Assembly: GCA_963756425.1 (NCBI GenBank)
Contig: CAVWNW010000022.1
Location: 186,001 to 250,000 of the forward strand
DNA from: DASQUK01 sp963756425
Lineage (GTDB): Bacteria > Actinomycetota > Acidimicrobiia > Acidimicrobiales > VFJN01
Length of the DNA: 64,000 bases
Direction: 5' to 3'
The position numbers and the translations under genes are program-made. The notes beneath the pieces were generated by a model. That model had not been told where the DNA came from, did not search any database, and saw nothing but the letters and a program-made list of their open reading frames with translations. Every line of letters starts with the position of its first letter. Position 1 is the stretch's first letter. Below are positions 10,138 to 19,788 of this stretch, piece by piece.

Positions 10138-12217
10138 CTATCTGTCCTGTCGGCGCCACGCGGCCCGCGCGGCCAGGAGCGAGCCCCCGACCAACCCTCG
10201 GTCGCAGCGGAGCGCTCGCCACAGGGTTCGCAACCGAACGGCCGGCCTGGTGCCGGCAGCCACGGAGAAGCGACGCTGCTCGAGGACCCACGCGACGCGT
10301 GCGGTCTCGGGCCCGCAGGACCGCAACAGCGCGTCGCTGAGGTCTGCATAGGTCGCCCCGCGCGCCAGGGGTGTGCCGCCACCCGCGAGGGCCCGCAGCA
10401 GCACCGTCGCCCGCTCGTCGGGGTGCCGCCGCCCGCGCTTTCGGACCCGGATCCCCGCCGAGGCGAACGGTACGGCGAGCAGCAGGGCGCCGGCCGCGGC
10501 CCACCACACGGCGCCGGTCGACGCCGTGGATGCGGTGCGACAGCCTGCCGACGAGCACCCGGCCGCTGTTGTGGCGCGTACCTGTGATCGCGCCGCAATC
10601 TCGGTCCTGCCCCCCAGCGTGTCGGTCGTCGGCGGCGCGGACGCCGGTCCGCTGCCGGGCGTCGGGTCCACCGCGACCCAGCCGATCCCTTCGAAGTAGA
10701 CCTCGACCCAGGAGTGGGCATCCACGTCGCGGACCTGCCAAGCGTGGTGGTTGGCGTCGTACCGCCCGGGGGCGAATCCGGTGACCACACGTGCCGGGAC
10801 ACCCGAGAGGCGCAGCAGCAGCGCGGCGGCTCCTGAGAAGTGCTGGCAGTAGCCGGTATGGCGCCCGAAGAGGAAGCTGTCGAGCGGCCTCGGGCCGTCC
10901 CGCACGTTTGTCTCGTACCGATATCGCTGCTTCAGGAACCGCTCCACGCGGGCGACGACTTCCAATTCGCTGCGAGCGCCGGTCGAGAGCCGCTGCGCCA
11001 GGGCGAGCGTCCGCCGGTAGGGGGAGCGCGCCAGCGAAGCATCGACCAGTGGTGCGTCACGCGAGCCGAACAGCGGGACCTGGACCGGCCGGCTCGCGAC
11101 CGGCACCGTCGTGTACCTGCTCAGCGCCGTGTTCCTGGGCGGCGGGGCCGCGGCCAACGTCGCGCGGGAGGCCCGGACCACCGCGGGCTCGAACGCGATA
11201 GTGGGCTCCCGGGCCGGGCGACGAATGAAGCACGACGTAGTCACCGTCCAGGCGAGAGGTGGACCCGCTGGTGGCGACGCCCACCACTTCCCCCGGGCTG
11301 ACGATGCCACGACTGCGCAGCGCCCTCACGTCGACGTCGATCTCCTGGGTCCGGGCGCTGTGCTGCGGCAGGCGCGTCTCGCGCTGCGGTGACACCGTCC
11401 AGCCACGCCCGTCGAACCGAGACAGCACTCGTACTCGCCAGTACGCGGGTTGCCGAGCTCGCACGCGCAACATCGTCGTGCCGTCCCGCTCGCCGGTGAG
11501 CGGTCCATACGACTGGGCGGGATCGAACGTCCGGACCTCGCTGCTCGCGGCGTCGGCCGAATCGAACCACGCGTGACGCGGCCCGGCGGTGCCCACGACG
11601 GCCATGGCCACGACGGCTGCCGCCGCGGCGATGGCCGCGCCGGGCCCTCGGCCCACGCGGCGGGGGCGGAACCAGGCGAGCGCCAACAAGACCGCGGCCG
11701 TCCCCAGCCAGGCCTGGTCGCTGGACTTGCGCGCCACCACAGAGAGCGCAACTGGTGCGATCAGGCACAGGACCGCGATCGTGCGGGCGGCCGCCGCTGT
11801 TTGCCGACGCGCCGCGACCGCCGCGGCTAGCCAGGCCATGGCGACGATCACAGTGGCCACCGCCCTGGGCCAAGCCGGAATTGCATCGGGCTGGACGCGG
11901 GCAGTGAAGAGATGCCGGAAGCCGCTCGCGACCCCGACGTCGAGCTCGGGCCAGTGCCAAGGCGCAACCAGCGCCGGCGACAGGCCGGCCACCAGCCATG
12001 CGACGGCGCCGCATGCGGCGGCGGTGATCAGCGCCACTGACGTGGACCTGGCCGACGCGACGATCAAGACCAACGCCGCGATGGGAACCAGTCGCAGTGC
12101 CCCGCCGAGGCCCGCCGTGGGAACCCAGGCAACGACGCCGAGGATGACAAAGGCCCCGAAGGTCCACGGCGCCGTCGAGGACCGGCGTATCCGTCGGCCC
12201 TGGACCCCGACGGTCAC
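10138..12217 (-). CDS. TgpA-type membrane transglutaminase-like protein with DUF4129 tail, frameshifted
   Basis: The gene starts at GTG 12217, overlapping the DUF58 stop as GTGA. The N-terminal part has about six membrane helices and a TgpA-type periplasmic stretch (YWRVRVLSRFDGRGW). Near 11181-11187 the frame shifts by one base: HYRVRAR in the first frame continues as VVRASRATLAAAPPPRN in the second. The second part carries the transglutaminase triad: Cys in TGYCQHFSG, His in AHSWVEV and Asp in VAVDPTPG. Another membrane helix and a DUF4129-like tail follow. TgpA, DUF58 and MoxR form a widespread operon linked to envelope integrity. One extra base in a GCGGTGG stretch explains the break. Confidence 0.82.
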
Positions 12218-13158
12218 CGGCCGTCGCGCCCGACCCGGTCCGCGGCGCGAACGGGAGCACTTGCGCGCCTGTGGTCACGTGCCCGGATCGACACGACCCG
12301 GCGCGCGTCGTCGATCCCGGGCACGCTCGGACGGGCGCCCGGCTCCAACAGCGCCAGGCGGCGATGGAGCTCTCGCCAGCCGCGCAGATCACCAGCGACG
12401 TAGGAGGGCAGCCGGTCCCCGGGAAGCAGGACCCGGCAGCCGGCGCTGGTGGCATACCGCTTCACAACCGCGGCGGCCGTCCGGGCGACCCAGTCGACCG
12501 CCTCCCGGTCGACGACGCCGTGCGTATCGACGACGACGATCGGGGTGTCGGTGGGCGATTGGGTGACGTCGCGCTGCATGAGCTCGCCGCCGCGGGCCAG
12601 CGAGGCCCAGTGGATCCGGCTGAGCCGCGTGCCCGGCACGTACGGGCGCAACGCCCCTGGCTCAACGTCGCCGCCCGCACCGTGCGCCGGCAACGGGCGG
12701 GCGGCCCACGCATCGGCGCTCGGGCGGGGGAGCACCAGGATGGGCACCGGAGGGCCCACCGACGCACGTAGCTCGGCGAGCCCGAGCGGATCAGTCACGC
12801 GTACGCGGACGGGCGGCAGTTCCTGGGGTCCCCGCCGTCCGACGTGCACGTCGATCCGGATCCCGTCCTCCCCCGGGGAGCGCCACTCGGTCCCCACCAG
12901 GGCCTCGACGCGCAACGGCCACCAGCGAGGGTGCCGGACCGATAAGTAGACACCGAGGGCTCCGTCCTCCTCGACCTCCCGCGCCGGCACGCGTCGCGAG
13001 ATGCTGACCGACCGCGCGCCGATGAGCACAGACGCCACAGCGGCGATCGTCACGAAGCCGAGCACACAACCGGCAGCGAACAGCGTCAGCGATGGCAACG
13101 CCGCTCCTGTCAGCGCGAACGCGCCGGCGACCAGGATCAGGATCGCCGGGCGCGTCAC
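12214..13158 (-). CDS. DUF58 domain protein
   Basis: This 314-residue protein has an N-terminal hydrophobic pair (about residues 4-45), then the DUF58 domain. The family hallmark is LRPYVPGTRLSRIHWASLAR followed by GGELMQRD, and a vWA-like fold appears in the C-terminal half (TPIVVVDTHG). The start is GTG 13158, whose bases overlap the TGA of the MoxR gene as GTGA; its own TGA overlaps the next GTG in the same way. The tight coupling implies co-translation with both neighbours. DUF58 proteins are thought to be chaperoned or activated by MoxR ATPases. Upstream in-frame codons to 13221 are antisense-like and were excluded. Confidence 0.88.
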   Translation of the reverse strand: MTRPAILILVAGAFALTGAALPSLTLFAAGCVLGFVTIAAVASVLIGARSVSISRRVPAREVEEDGALGVYLSVRHPRWWPLRVEALVGTEWRSPGEDGIRIDVHVGRRGPQELPPVRVRVTDPLGLAELRASVGPPVPILVLPRPSADAWAARPLPAHGAGGDVEPGALRPYVPGTRLSRIHWASLARGGELMQRDVTQSPTDTPIVVVDTHGVVDREAVDWVARTAAAVVKRYATSAGCRVLLPGDRLPSYVAGDLRGWRELHRRLALLEPGARPSVPGIDDARRVVSIRARDHRRASAPVRAADRVGRDGR

Positions 13159-14141
13159 GTCGCCGGTACCTCGCGCAGCGCCTCGTCGATGACCGCATGC
13201 GCCGCCTCCTCGTCCTCCCATACAGGCTGCAGCCTGTGGCCCAGCACTGCCGGCGCCAGACCCTTGACGTCGTCGGGGAGCACGTGATCCCGCCCGAACA
13301 GGGCGGCACGGCCCCGCGCGGCGCTGAGCAGCTTCACGCCGGCACGGGGGCTCGCCCCTACGGCGATCCGCTCGTGCTGGCGCGTGAACGTCAGGAGATC
13401 GACGACGTAGTGCAGCAGTCGCTCGGACGTGTGCACTCCGGCCACGGTGGCCTGCGCGCCCAAGACAGTCTCACGCGTGGCGACCGTCGCGGCGGGGCGT
13501 GGTTCGTCGCGTAGCAGGCGCATCTCCGCCGCACGTGACGGGTACCCGAGCGACACGCGTGCGAGGAAGCGATCGTTCGACGCCAGCGGCAACGCGTACG
13601 TGCCGTCATGGCCGGCGCTTGGGTTCTGCGTGGCGATCACCATGAACGGTGGCGAGATCGGACGGGTCTCGCCATCGACGGTGACCTGCCGCTCCTCCAT
13701 CGACTCCAGCAACCCCGACTGTGTCTTCGGCGTTGCCCGGTTGATCTCGTCGACCAGAACCACGTTGGCGAACACGGGACCCGGCTGGAAGTGGAACCGC
13801 CCCTCCTCGGCCCGCCAAACGTTGGCGCCGACGATGTCCGCCGGCAGCAGGTCGATCGTGGCCTGGATGCGCGTCAGTCGACCGCCCAGGCTGGAGGCCA
13901 GCGCACGGGCCAGCATCGTCTTGCCCACTCCGGGGTGGTCCTCGATCAGCAGATGGCCCCCCGCCAGCAAGGTGGCCATGATCACCTCGAGGGTGGGTTC
14001 CGACAGCTCCACGGCCGCGCGCACGCTCGCACGGACGCGCTCGGCCATCTCGGTCACCTCGATGACCGCAGGCATGCGGCCCTCCCCGAACGCACGGCTC
14101 GCATCGCCCGCGGCCAGGCGATCGGCTGTGGGTGCGAGCAT
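13155..14141 (-). CDS. MoxR-family AAA ATPase
   Basis: The 328-residue ATPase begins at ATG 14141 (MLAPTADRLAAG), whose A is the last base of the preceding regulator's TGA (TGATG). Motifs are Walker A HPGVGKTMLA, Walker B VVLVDEINRA, the pore/sensor stretch KTQSGLLESMEERQVT, sensor 1 VIATQNPS and a C-terminal lid with SPRAGVKLL. MoxR proteins act as chaperone-like ATPases for vWA-domain partners, here the DUF58 protein translated from an overlapping GTG. An upstream open extension to 14516 is the antisense shadow of the LuxR gene. Confidence 0.92.
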   Translation of the reverse strand: MLAPTADRLAAGDASRAFGEGRMPAVIEVTEMAERVRASVRAAVELSEPTLEVIMATLLAGGHLLIEDHPGVGKTMLARALASSLGGRLTRIQATIDLLPADIVGANVWRAEEGRFHFQPGPVFANVVLVDEINRATPKTQSGLLESMEERQVTVDGETRPISPPFMVIATQNPSAGHDGTYALPLASNDRFLARVSLGYPSRAAEMRLLRDEPRPAATVATRETVLGAQATVAGVHTSERLLHYVVDLLTFTRQHERIAVGASPRAGVKLLSAARGRAALFGRDHVLPDDVKGLAPAVLGHRLQPVWEDEEAAHAVIDEALREVPAT

Positions 14142-15073
14142 CACCTGTCCCCTTGTGCGCGCTGGGCCAGGATGACCAGGCGGGTGAGGTGGACACGCGT
14201 GTTGGTGCCGAGCTTGCGGAAGATCGACCGCAGGTGGAAGTCGACGGTGTGCGGTGACAGGAACAGGCGCTCCGCGGCCTCGCGATTGGTGAGGCCCTCG
14301 GCAACGACGTGGGCGACGCTGCGCTCGGTATCCGTGAGGCTCGCCCAGCCGCACGACGTGCGCTCGGATCGGTGGCCTGCATGGCCGCTGTTCGCGTCGA
14401 GAGGCTTGAGCTGGAGGATGATTCCTGGCGGCTCGTCGTCCGGAACCGGCACGGCACGCACCGCCACGACACGGCCCTTGAGCTCGATCGTTGTGACGTC
14501 TTCCAGCCGGTCGCATAGACGGCCAGCGGCCACGCGGAGCACCGGCTCGTCGTCCGGGCCGACGAGCCGATCGGCGGCGGCGTTGGGGATGAACCGCCGT
14601 TCGGTGACGAGGACGAACGGGCCCTTGGCACCACGCCGATTCTTCAGGAACCGCCCGAGGGCCAGCCTTTCGGCAACCGCCTCATCGTCGACGAGGCGTT
14701 GCTGGATCTCACGGACCGCGAGGGCGGCCAAGGGGCGGACCAGCGGGTTGGCGTCGGACCGGTCGCTGACGAGCTCCAGCTGTCCGACGGTCCTACCGGT
14801 ACGGGGATCGATGATCGGCGTCGCCGGGCCGGTCGCCTCTCGGAGATGGTGAACACCGAGCCGTGGTTGGGACACCCGCCGGTCGACCACGTGCCCGCCG
14901 GCATCGGACAGCACCACGCCGATCCCGGTTCCGGCAAGGTCGCTCGCGAGGGCGTCGACGACCGGACGGGCGACGTCGACGAGCGGCCCACCTCCGTTGG
15001 AGGCCGCAACCCCCTCCCCCATCACCGTGGGCGGCGCCCCCTGCGCCACAAGGGTTTGTGCTACCGAGCCCAT
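14141..15073 (-). CDS. LuxR-type regulator with N-terminal GAF-like sensor domain
   Basis: This 310-residue regulator has an N-terminal ligand-sensing region resembling AcoR/GAF proteins (VVLSDAGGHVVDRR; ATPIIDPRTGRTVGQLELV; FVLVTERRFIPNAAADRL). The C-terminal LuxR helix-turn-helix reads LTDTERSVAHVVAEGLTNRE, then HTVDFHLRSIFRKLGTNTRV. The start at 15073 (MGSVAQTL) has GGAAAGG eight bases upstream. It is the first gene of the MoxR-DUF58-TgpA operon and joined to it by TGATG, so it probably regulates that operon. A response-regulator gene diverges 172 bases away. Confidence 0.85.
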   Translation of the reverse strand: MGSVAQTLVAQGAPPTVMGEGVAASNGGGPLVDVARPVVDALASDLAGTGIGVVLSDAGGHVVDRRVSQPRLGVHHLREATGPATPIIDPRTGRTVGQLELVSDRSDANPLVRPLAALAVREIQQRLVDDEAVAERLALGRFLKNRRGAKGPFVLVTERRFIPNAAADRLVGPDDEPVLRVAAGRLCDRLEDVTTIELKGRVVAVRAVPVPDDEPPGIILQLKPLDANSGHAGHRSERTSCGWASLTDTERSVAHVVAEGLTNREAAERLFLSPHTVDFHLRSIFRKLGTNTRVHLTRLVILAQRAQGDR

Positions 15074-15245
15074 CGAGTGGCCCTTTCCGGTTGGGGGACC
15101 CGCCGCGGGAATCACGGTCGCGCTCGGGGGTTTCGCTGTCTTGGCTGGCAGCGGGAGTCTTCGCGCCCGGCTAGTGGGGCTTGGACAATTCCTGCTAGCG
15201 GCAATGTCCGATCCGGCATCGGCGTGCGATGTTGAAACCCTCCCT

Positions 15246-15617
15246 ATGGCTCTGCGCGTACTCATCGTCGACGACAGCACCCACTTCTTGCGGGCTGCCC
15301 GGACGCTCCTCGAGCGAGAGGGCCTGCACGTCGTGGCCGAGGCATCGACGAGCGCCGAAGCGATCGAGCACGCCTACTCCGTACGGCCGGACGTCACACT
15401 GATCGACATCGACCTCGGTAACGAGAACGGCTTCGACCTCGCCCGCCGGCTGGCTCAGGCGACGGGGGCCGTTGCTGGGCGCCTGGTGCTCGTCTCCGCC
15501 TATTCCGAAACCGACCTGCGCGAGCTCATCGACGCGAGCCCGGTTGTGGGGTTCCTGCCCAAGTCGCAGCTCTCGGGCAACGCCATTCGCCAGCTGCTCG
15601 GCGATGGTGAGGACTGA
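15246..15617 (+). CDS. Stand-alone response-regulator receiver domain
   Basis: The 123-residue protein is a receiver domain with no output domain. It shows the acidic pair VLIVDDS, the phosphorylatable Asp within VTLIDIDLG, the switch Ser in LVLVSAYS and the conserved Lys in FLPKSQLS. Such CheY-like or Spo0F-like proteins relay phosphate or act by protein contact. The ATG at 15246 directly precedes ALRVLIVDD; longer upstream readings lie in the regulator promoter region. It is divergent from the GAF-LuxR gene and could serve the orphan NarL-type kinase at 8.7-10.1 kb, but that is inference. Confidence 0.87.
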   Translation: MALRVLIVDDSTHFLRAARTLLEREGLHVVAEASTSAEAIEHAYSVRPDVTLIDIDLGNENGFDLARRLAQATGAVAGRLVLVSAYSETDLRELIDASPVVGFLPKSQLSGNAIRQLLGDGED

Positions 15618-15862
15618 TCCGACGGCGACGCGGTCGGCGGTCCAGAAGCAGAGGCCTGACGACCGCCAGCCAGCTAGGACGATTTGCCCGGTTCAGGCCG
15701 CCCGCAGCGATCCGCCGGCGTCACCAGCATCCTGCCGCATTTGGGCGCCTTCGATGTCGAGTCGGCGGCTACCCATGTCGGACCGACAAGGTTTCCAAGG
15801 TTTCGGACCAACCCTGCGCAAATCGCGTTGCGTGCCCGACCAGGCGGCGGCAGGGTGCCGTC

Positions 15863-16453
15863 ATGCCAACCTCAGACCTCCCATCGAAGCCGAGCATCGG
15901 GATGCTTCCGGTAGCGACGGCCACGAACCCCCGGCTCGTGGGGGAGATCACCGACCTGGTGAACGAGGTCTACGCCGCCGCGGAAGCCGGGCTGTGGATC
16001 GATGGCGCCGCTCGTACCACCACCGTCGAGATCCAGCAGATGATCGCCGCCAACGAGATCGCGGTGGCACAGGTCGACGGTCGGGTGGTGGGGGCCATCC
16101 GCATCCAGCAGCTCGATGACAGTGTCGGCGAGTTCGGCATGCTCGTCGCCCATCCCGCCCACCGCGGCGCCGGCGTCGGTCGAGAATTGATCGGTTTCGC
16201 CGAGGAGCTGTCGTGCCGGCGGGGGTTGGGGACCATGCAGCTCGAGGTGTTGCTGCCCCGCAGCTGGTCGCACCCCACCAAGGAGTTCCTCAAGGCCTGG
16301 TACACCCGCCTCGGCTACAGGCCAGTGCGCGCCGGCAGCATGGACGAGAGCTACCCACAGCTGGCCCCGCTGCTGGCGACACCGTGCGACTTCGCCGTGT
16401 ATCACAAGCCCCTGAAATCGGTAGCCAATCCCGGGCGGAGCCCGGTCGACTGA
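15863..16453 (+). CDS. GNAT-family N-acetyltransferase
   Basis: The protein is 196 residues long. The acetyl-CoA-binding motif A is clear (EFGMLVAHPAHRGAGVGREL, with the R/Q-x-x-G-x-G/A pattern), preceded by the strand VVGAIRIQQL and followed by LGTMQLEVLLP and the FLKAWYTRLGYRPV helix-strand typical of the fold. The substrate is unknown. The glycolipid-binding protein gene starts four bases after this stop, so the two are almost certainly one transcript. Confidence 0.88.
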   Translation: MPTSDLPSKPSIGMLPVATATNPRLVGEITDLVNEVYAAAEAGLWIDGAARTTTVEIQQMIAANEIAVAQVDGRVVGAIRIQQLDDSVGEFGMLVAHPAHRGAGVGRELIGFAEELSCRRGLGTMQLEVLLPRSWSHPTKEFLKAWYTRLGYRPVRAGSMDESYPQLAPLLATPCDFAVYHKPLKSVANPGRSPVD

Positions 16454-16457
16454 GCCA

Positions 16458-17045
16458 GTGGGTATCGCATTCGGGTCACTCCCGCCCACCGCCTCGTGGC
16501 GACATGTGGACGCCCGGGACGGCTTCGAGGTGGTCTTCCTGCGAACCCGGGCCGGCGGCTACGAGCTCGTCGGCTCCACCACGGCCGTCGAGGACGGCCA
16601 GGCATGGGCCGCGCATTATGAGATCGTTGTCGACGCCGCGTGGCGAACCCGCGCCGCGTATGTGAGCAGCCGTTCAACGTCTGGTGACCACGAGGTCCGG
16701 CTGGAGGCCGACGGGTCCGGCCACTGGCGCATCGGCGACGTCGCCGCGCCCCAGCTCGACGGATGCTTAGACGTCGACCTCGAGGCGTCGTCGTGCACCA
16801 ACACGCTGCCGGTCCATCGTTTGGGGTTGGCCGTGGGCCAGGGCGCCGACGCCCCGGCGGCGTACGTGCGGGCCCTCGACGTGGATGTCGAACGGCTGGA
16901 ACAGCGCTACGTCCGGATCGAGGACGACGGCGCCCGGCGGCGGTTCGACTACACGGCGCCGAGGTTCGACTACAACGGCGTACTGGTCTACGACCGGTCC
17001 GGGTTGGTCCTCGACTACCCGGGCATCGCTGTCCGCGGCATTTAG
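16458..17045 (+). CDS. Putative glycolipid-binding protein (PF06475/DUF1089)
   Basis: The 195-residue protein matches the glycolipid-binding family fold: an antiparallel beta barrel with the landmarks YEIVVDAAWRTRAAYV, GHWRIGDVAAPQLDGCLDVD, SSCTNTLPVHRL and the C-terminal VYDRSGLVLDYPGIAVR. Family members are cytosolic and bind long-chain lipids or glycolipids; the biological role is poorly defined. GTG 16458 starts four bases after the acetyltransferase stop, suggesting translational coupling. No signal peptide is present. Confidence 0.85.
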   Translation: MGIAFGSLPPTASWRHVDARDGFEVVFLRTRAGGYELVGSTTAVEDGQAWAAHYEIVVDAAWRTRAAYVSSRSTSGDHEVRLEADGSGHWRIGDVAAPQLDGCLDVDLEASSCTNTLPVHRLGLAVGQGADAPAAYVRALDVDVERLEQRYVRIEDDGARRRFDYTAPRFDYNGVLVYDRSGLVLDYPGIAVRGI

Positions 17046-17074
17046 CCCCGGCACAGCCGGCACACTGGATGCCA

Positions 17075-17752
17075 TCAGCACGGTGTGCATTCCCGTTCCG
17101 GCGACTCGACACCCCTAGACCCACCCCACCGGACGGCGGCGAACGCGACGGCCATCAGGCAAGCGGGCACGGCGAACCACGGGGCCAGCGCGGCGAACGT
17201 CTCACCCAGCGTCGGGAACGCCTTCCCGACCCGCCAGACGAGAAGGACTCGGACGAGCGTTCCCGTGACGTTCGCCGCTGCGACGCCGCCCGCGGGGAGC
17301 CCACCGCCCCCGGCCAACAGCATCGTCTTGGCGGTGGGCGAGGCAGCCACCGCGGCCAGCCAGAGCCAACTCGAACGAGACGGCAGCCGATCCGGCAGGC
17401 GACGCAGCCCGCGAACATGACGCCCGGCGGACATCACCGCCGGGCCCGCGGCACGCCCGAGCAAGAAGTACAGGGGGTCGGCCGCGCACAGCCTTGCGAC
17501 CGAAGCCACGAGGAAGACAAGCAGTGGCGCCTCGCGCGCTAGGGCCATCAGATATCCGGTCCGGGGGTTGAGCGCCACCAACCCGAGGGGGCAACGTTCG
17601 AGGAAGACTGGGCTGAGCAGGTCGCCGACGGTCGCTGCCGCACTGAACGCTGCGACCGCGCCGGCCAGGATGGCGATCCGCCGGCTGCCGAGAGATGAGC
17701 GAAGAGACTGGAGGCGAGAGCCGGGTGTCAGACCGACTCCCGCCGGCGTCAC
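17075..17752 (-). CDS. VTT/DedA-like multi-spanning membrane protein
   Basis: The 225-residue protein has four or five hydrophobic segments. It reads RRIAILAGAVAAFSAAATVG, then LERCPLGLVALNPRTGYLMA, CAADPLYFLLGRAAG, SWLWLAAVAASPTAKTMLLA and a C-terminal helix before RWGG. The pattern of a re-entrant segment followed by DPLYFLLGR, and a later P-x-x-x-x-x-x-AG stretch, resembles VTT-domain (DedA/SNARE-associated) proteins of actinomycetes, which include lipid transporters and scramblases. The start is unclear because the next plausible Met lies within the first helix. Confidence 0.65.
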   Translation of the reverse strand: MTPAGVGLTPGSRLQSLRSSLGSRRIAILAGAVAAFSAAATVGDLLSPVFLERCPLGLVALNPRTGYLMALAREAPLLVFLVASVARLCAADPLYFLLGRAAGPAVMSAGRHVRGLRRLPDRLPSRSSWLWLAAVAASPTAKTMLLAGGGGLPAGGVAAANVTGTLVRVLLVWRVGKAFPTLGETFAALAPWFAVPACLMAVAFAAVRWGGSRGVESPERECTPC

Positions 17753-17817
17753 GGCGGGACTTCCCCGGACTGCACGGCCGGTCGCCTCACGCCATCACTG
17801 TCGCTCCGCCGGTTGTG

Positions 17818-18681
17818 CGGAGGAGGAGGGCTACGTGGTGCTGCACCAGGCGGCCCGTCTCGCCAGCACGTGCCGCATCTTCGCTCCGATCTACCGCCAG
17901 CGGACGCTGACCGCGCGCTTGCGTCGCTGGGCGGCTCGGACTCGCCGGCTGGGCAAGAGGGCGATCCGGTCGCCGACGTTCTCGACGCCTTCCGGTTCTA
18001 CATGGCCGAGGACAACGACGGCCGGGGATTCGTGCTCGTGGGCCATTCGCAGGGCGCAGGACTGCTGAACGAGCTGATAGGGATCGAGATCGACCCGCCG
18101 AGGACGTGCGCGAACGCCTGGTCGCCGCCTACCTCGCCGGCGCCGCCGTGGCCGTCCCCGAGGGCGCGGTCGGCGGGGGCGATTTCCAGAACGTGCCGCT
18201 ATGCACCGCGCCGGACGAGACCGGCTGTGTGCTGACGTGGGCGACGTTCCGGTCGACTGCGCCACCGCCGCCCAACTCGTTCTTCGGCCGGCCCCGCGAC
18301 GGCGAGGGCGCCGCCGGCTGCGTCAATCCGGCGGCCGTCGGCGGCGAGTCGGCGGAGCTCACCCCGTACTTCCCCGCGGACGCCTCCGCGTCCATCTTCA
18401 GCACGCTCGGCGTCGGCGCCGGATCACGGGGGTGGCTGCCGGGCACCGACATCACCACGCCGTTCGTGACGCTGCCGGGCCTGGTCTCGGGCGAGTGCGC
18501 GTCCCAGGGCGGCTTCAACTACCTGTCGGTCACCGTCAACGCCGACCCGAGCGACCCGCGCGCCGACGACATCGGCGGCGACCTGACCCCCGAGTGGGGA
18601 CTGCACCTCATAGACGTATCCATCGTCATGGGCGACATCGTCGAGCGGATCGAGGATCAGGCGGCCGCCTACACGGGTTGA
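17818..18681 (+). pseudogene. DUF3089 family (lipase-like) relic, N-terminally truncated and twice frameshifted
   Basis: Three consecutive frames encode successive parts of one alpha/beta-hydrolase-like DUF3089 protein. The first gives GYVVLHQAARLASTCRIFAP then IYRQRTLT. The second gives VADVLDAFRFYMAEDN, then GFVLVGHSQGAGLLNELI with the nucleophile elbow G-H-S-Q-G. The third gives EDVRERLVAAYLAGAAVAVP and GGDFQNVPLC. Shifts lie near 17911-17920 and in a C run near 18093. The expected N-terminal signal peptide and first strands are absent, and no initiator precedes the first block. Lost ends plus two shifts point to a true relic rather than a single base-calling error. Confidence 0.75.
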
Positions 18682-18699
18682 GCGGCGACCGCGTTTCTC

Positions 18700-19716
18700 C
18701 TACCCGAGCGAACGCGAACGCTGCTCGCTGCCGGGGGCACCGTAGGGGTAGTCGGCGACGAGCGGCGCGCTCGCGTCGGTGAGCCTCTGGGCTTCCTTGT
18801 CGGACAGGTGCAGGTCGGCGGCGCCGAGGTTCTCGTCGAGCTGGGCGACGCTGCGGGCACCGAGGATCACCGACGTCACGGCCGGGCGGTCGGCGACCCA
18901 GGCGAGCGCAACCTGGGACATCGGCACGCCGCGGCCCTCGGCGACCTCACGGACCGCGTCGATGATCCGCCACGTGCGCTCGCGCGCGTTGCGCGGGCCA
19001 TACGCCTCCATCCCCCGCCCCGGGTCCTCGCCGAGGCGAGTCGCGCCCATCGGCGGCTCATCGCGGCCGTACTTGCCGGTCAGCCAGCCGCCGGCGAGCG
19101 GTGACCACGGCAGGATCCCGATGCCCTCGTTGCGGCACACGTCGACGATCTCCAGCTCGACGTCGCGCACGAGCAGGTTGTACTGCGGCTGCAGCGTGAC
19201 GATTGGCGCGGCGTCGCTCGCCATGAGCGCAGCCTTCTGCAGCTGCCAGCCGAGGAAGTTACTGACACCGGCGTAGCGGATCTTGCCCGCGCGGACGGCG
19301 TCGTCGAAGAACCCGAGCGTCTCCTCGATCGGGGTCAGCGGGTCCCAGGCGTGTGCCTGGTAGAGGTCAACGGTGTCGACGCCGAGGCGGCGAAGGCTCG
19401 CGTCCAGCGCCCGGCCGAGGTGCGTGCGGGAAAGCCCGGCGTCGTTGCGCCCGTCGCCCATGGGGAAGCGGCCCTTGGTGGCGATGACCAGGCGGTCGCG
19501 CCGATCGGGTCGAGCTGCGAGCCACCGCCCGATGATCTCCTCGGACCGCCCTCGCGAGTACACGTCGGCGGTGTCGACGAAGTTCCCGCCGTGCTCTACG
19601 AACCGGTCCAGCTGTGCATGCGCGGTCTGCTCATCGCTCTCGTGGCCGAACGTCATGCCCCCGAGGCACTGTGCGGACACGACCGTGCCCGAGCCGCCCA
19701 GTGTGCGGTACTCCAC
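18700..19716 (-). CDS. Aldo/keto reductase
   Basis: NAD(P)H-dependent reductase of 338 residues with the TIM-barrel catalytic tetrad visible: Asp48 and Tyr53 in NFVDTADVYSRG, Lys81 in VIATKGR and His122 in DLYQAHAWD. The cofactor-binding end contains LPWSPLAGGWLTGKY and SVILGARSVAQLDENL. The sequence resembles the YajO/AKR11-like group in having an SRGRSEEIIG segment after the catalytic Tyr. The substrate is unknown. The gene starts at ATG 19716 and is followed on the same strand by no close partner. Confidence 0.92.
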   Translation of the reverse strand: MEYRTLGGSGTVVSAQCLGGMTFGHESDEQTAHAQLDRFVEHGGNFVDTADVYSRGRSEEIIGRWLAARPDRRDRLVIATKGRFPMGDGRNDAGLSRTHLGRALDASLRRLGVDTVDLYQAHAWDPLTPIEETLGFFDDAVRAGKIRYAGVSNFLGWQLQKAALMASDAAPIVTLQPQYNLLVRDVELEIVDVCRNEGIGILPWSPLAGGWLTGKYGRDEPPMGATRLGEDPGRGMEAYGPRNARERTWRIIDAVREVAEGRGVPMSQVALAWVADRPAVTSVILGARSVAQLDENLGAADLHLSDKEAQRLTDASAPLVADYPYGAPGSEQRSRSLG

Positions 19717-19788
19717 GCCGATCGAACCTACTAGTGGGCGCTCGCGGAAGTTCCGTGGATGTATCGCCGAGTCAGATGCGAGCGCTGG

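Noticed and set aside
13222..14516. Longer starts for the DUF58 and MoxR genes
   Set aside because: The extra residues are Arg/Pro/Gly-rich shadows of upstream genes, and overlapping GTGA and TGATG starts at the domain edges are better.
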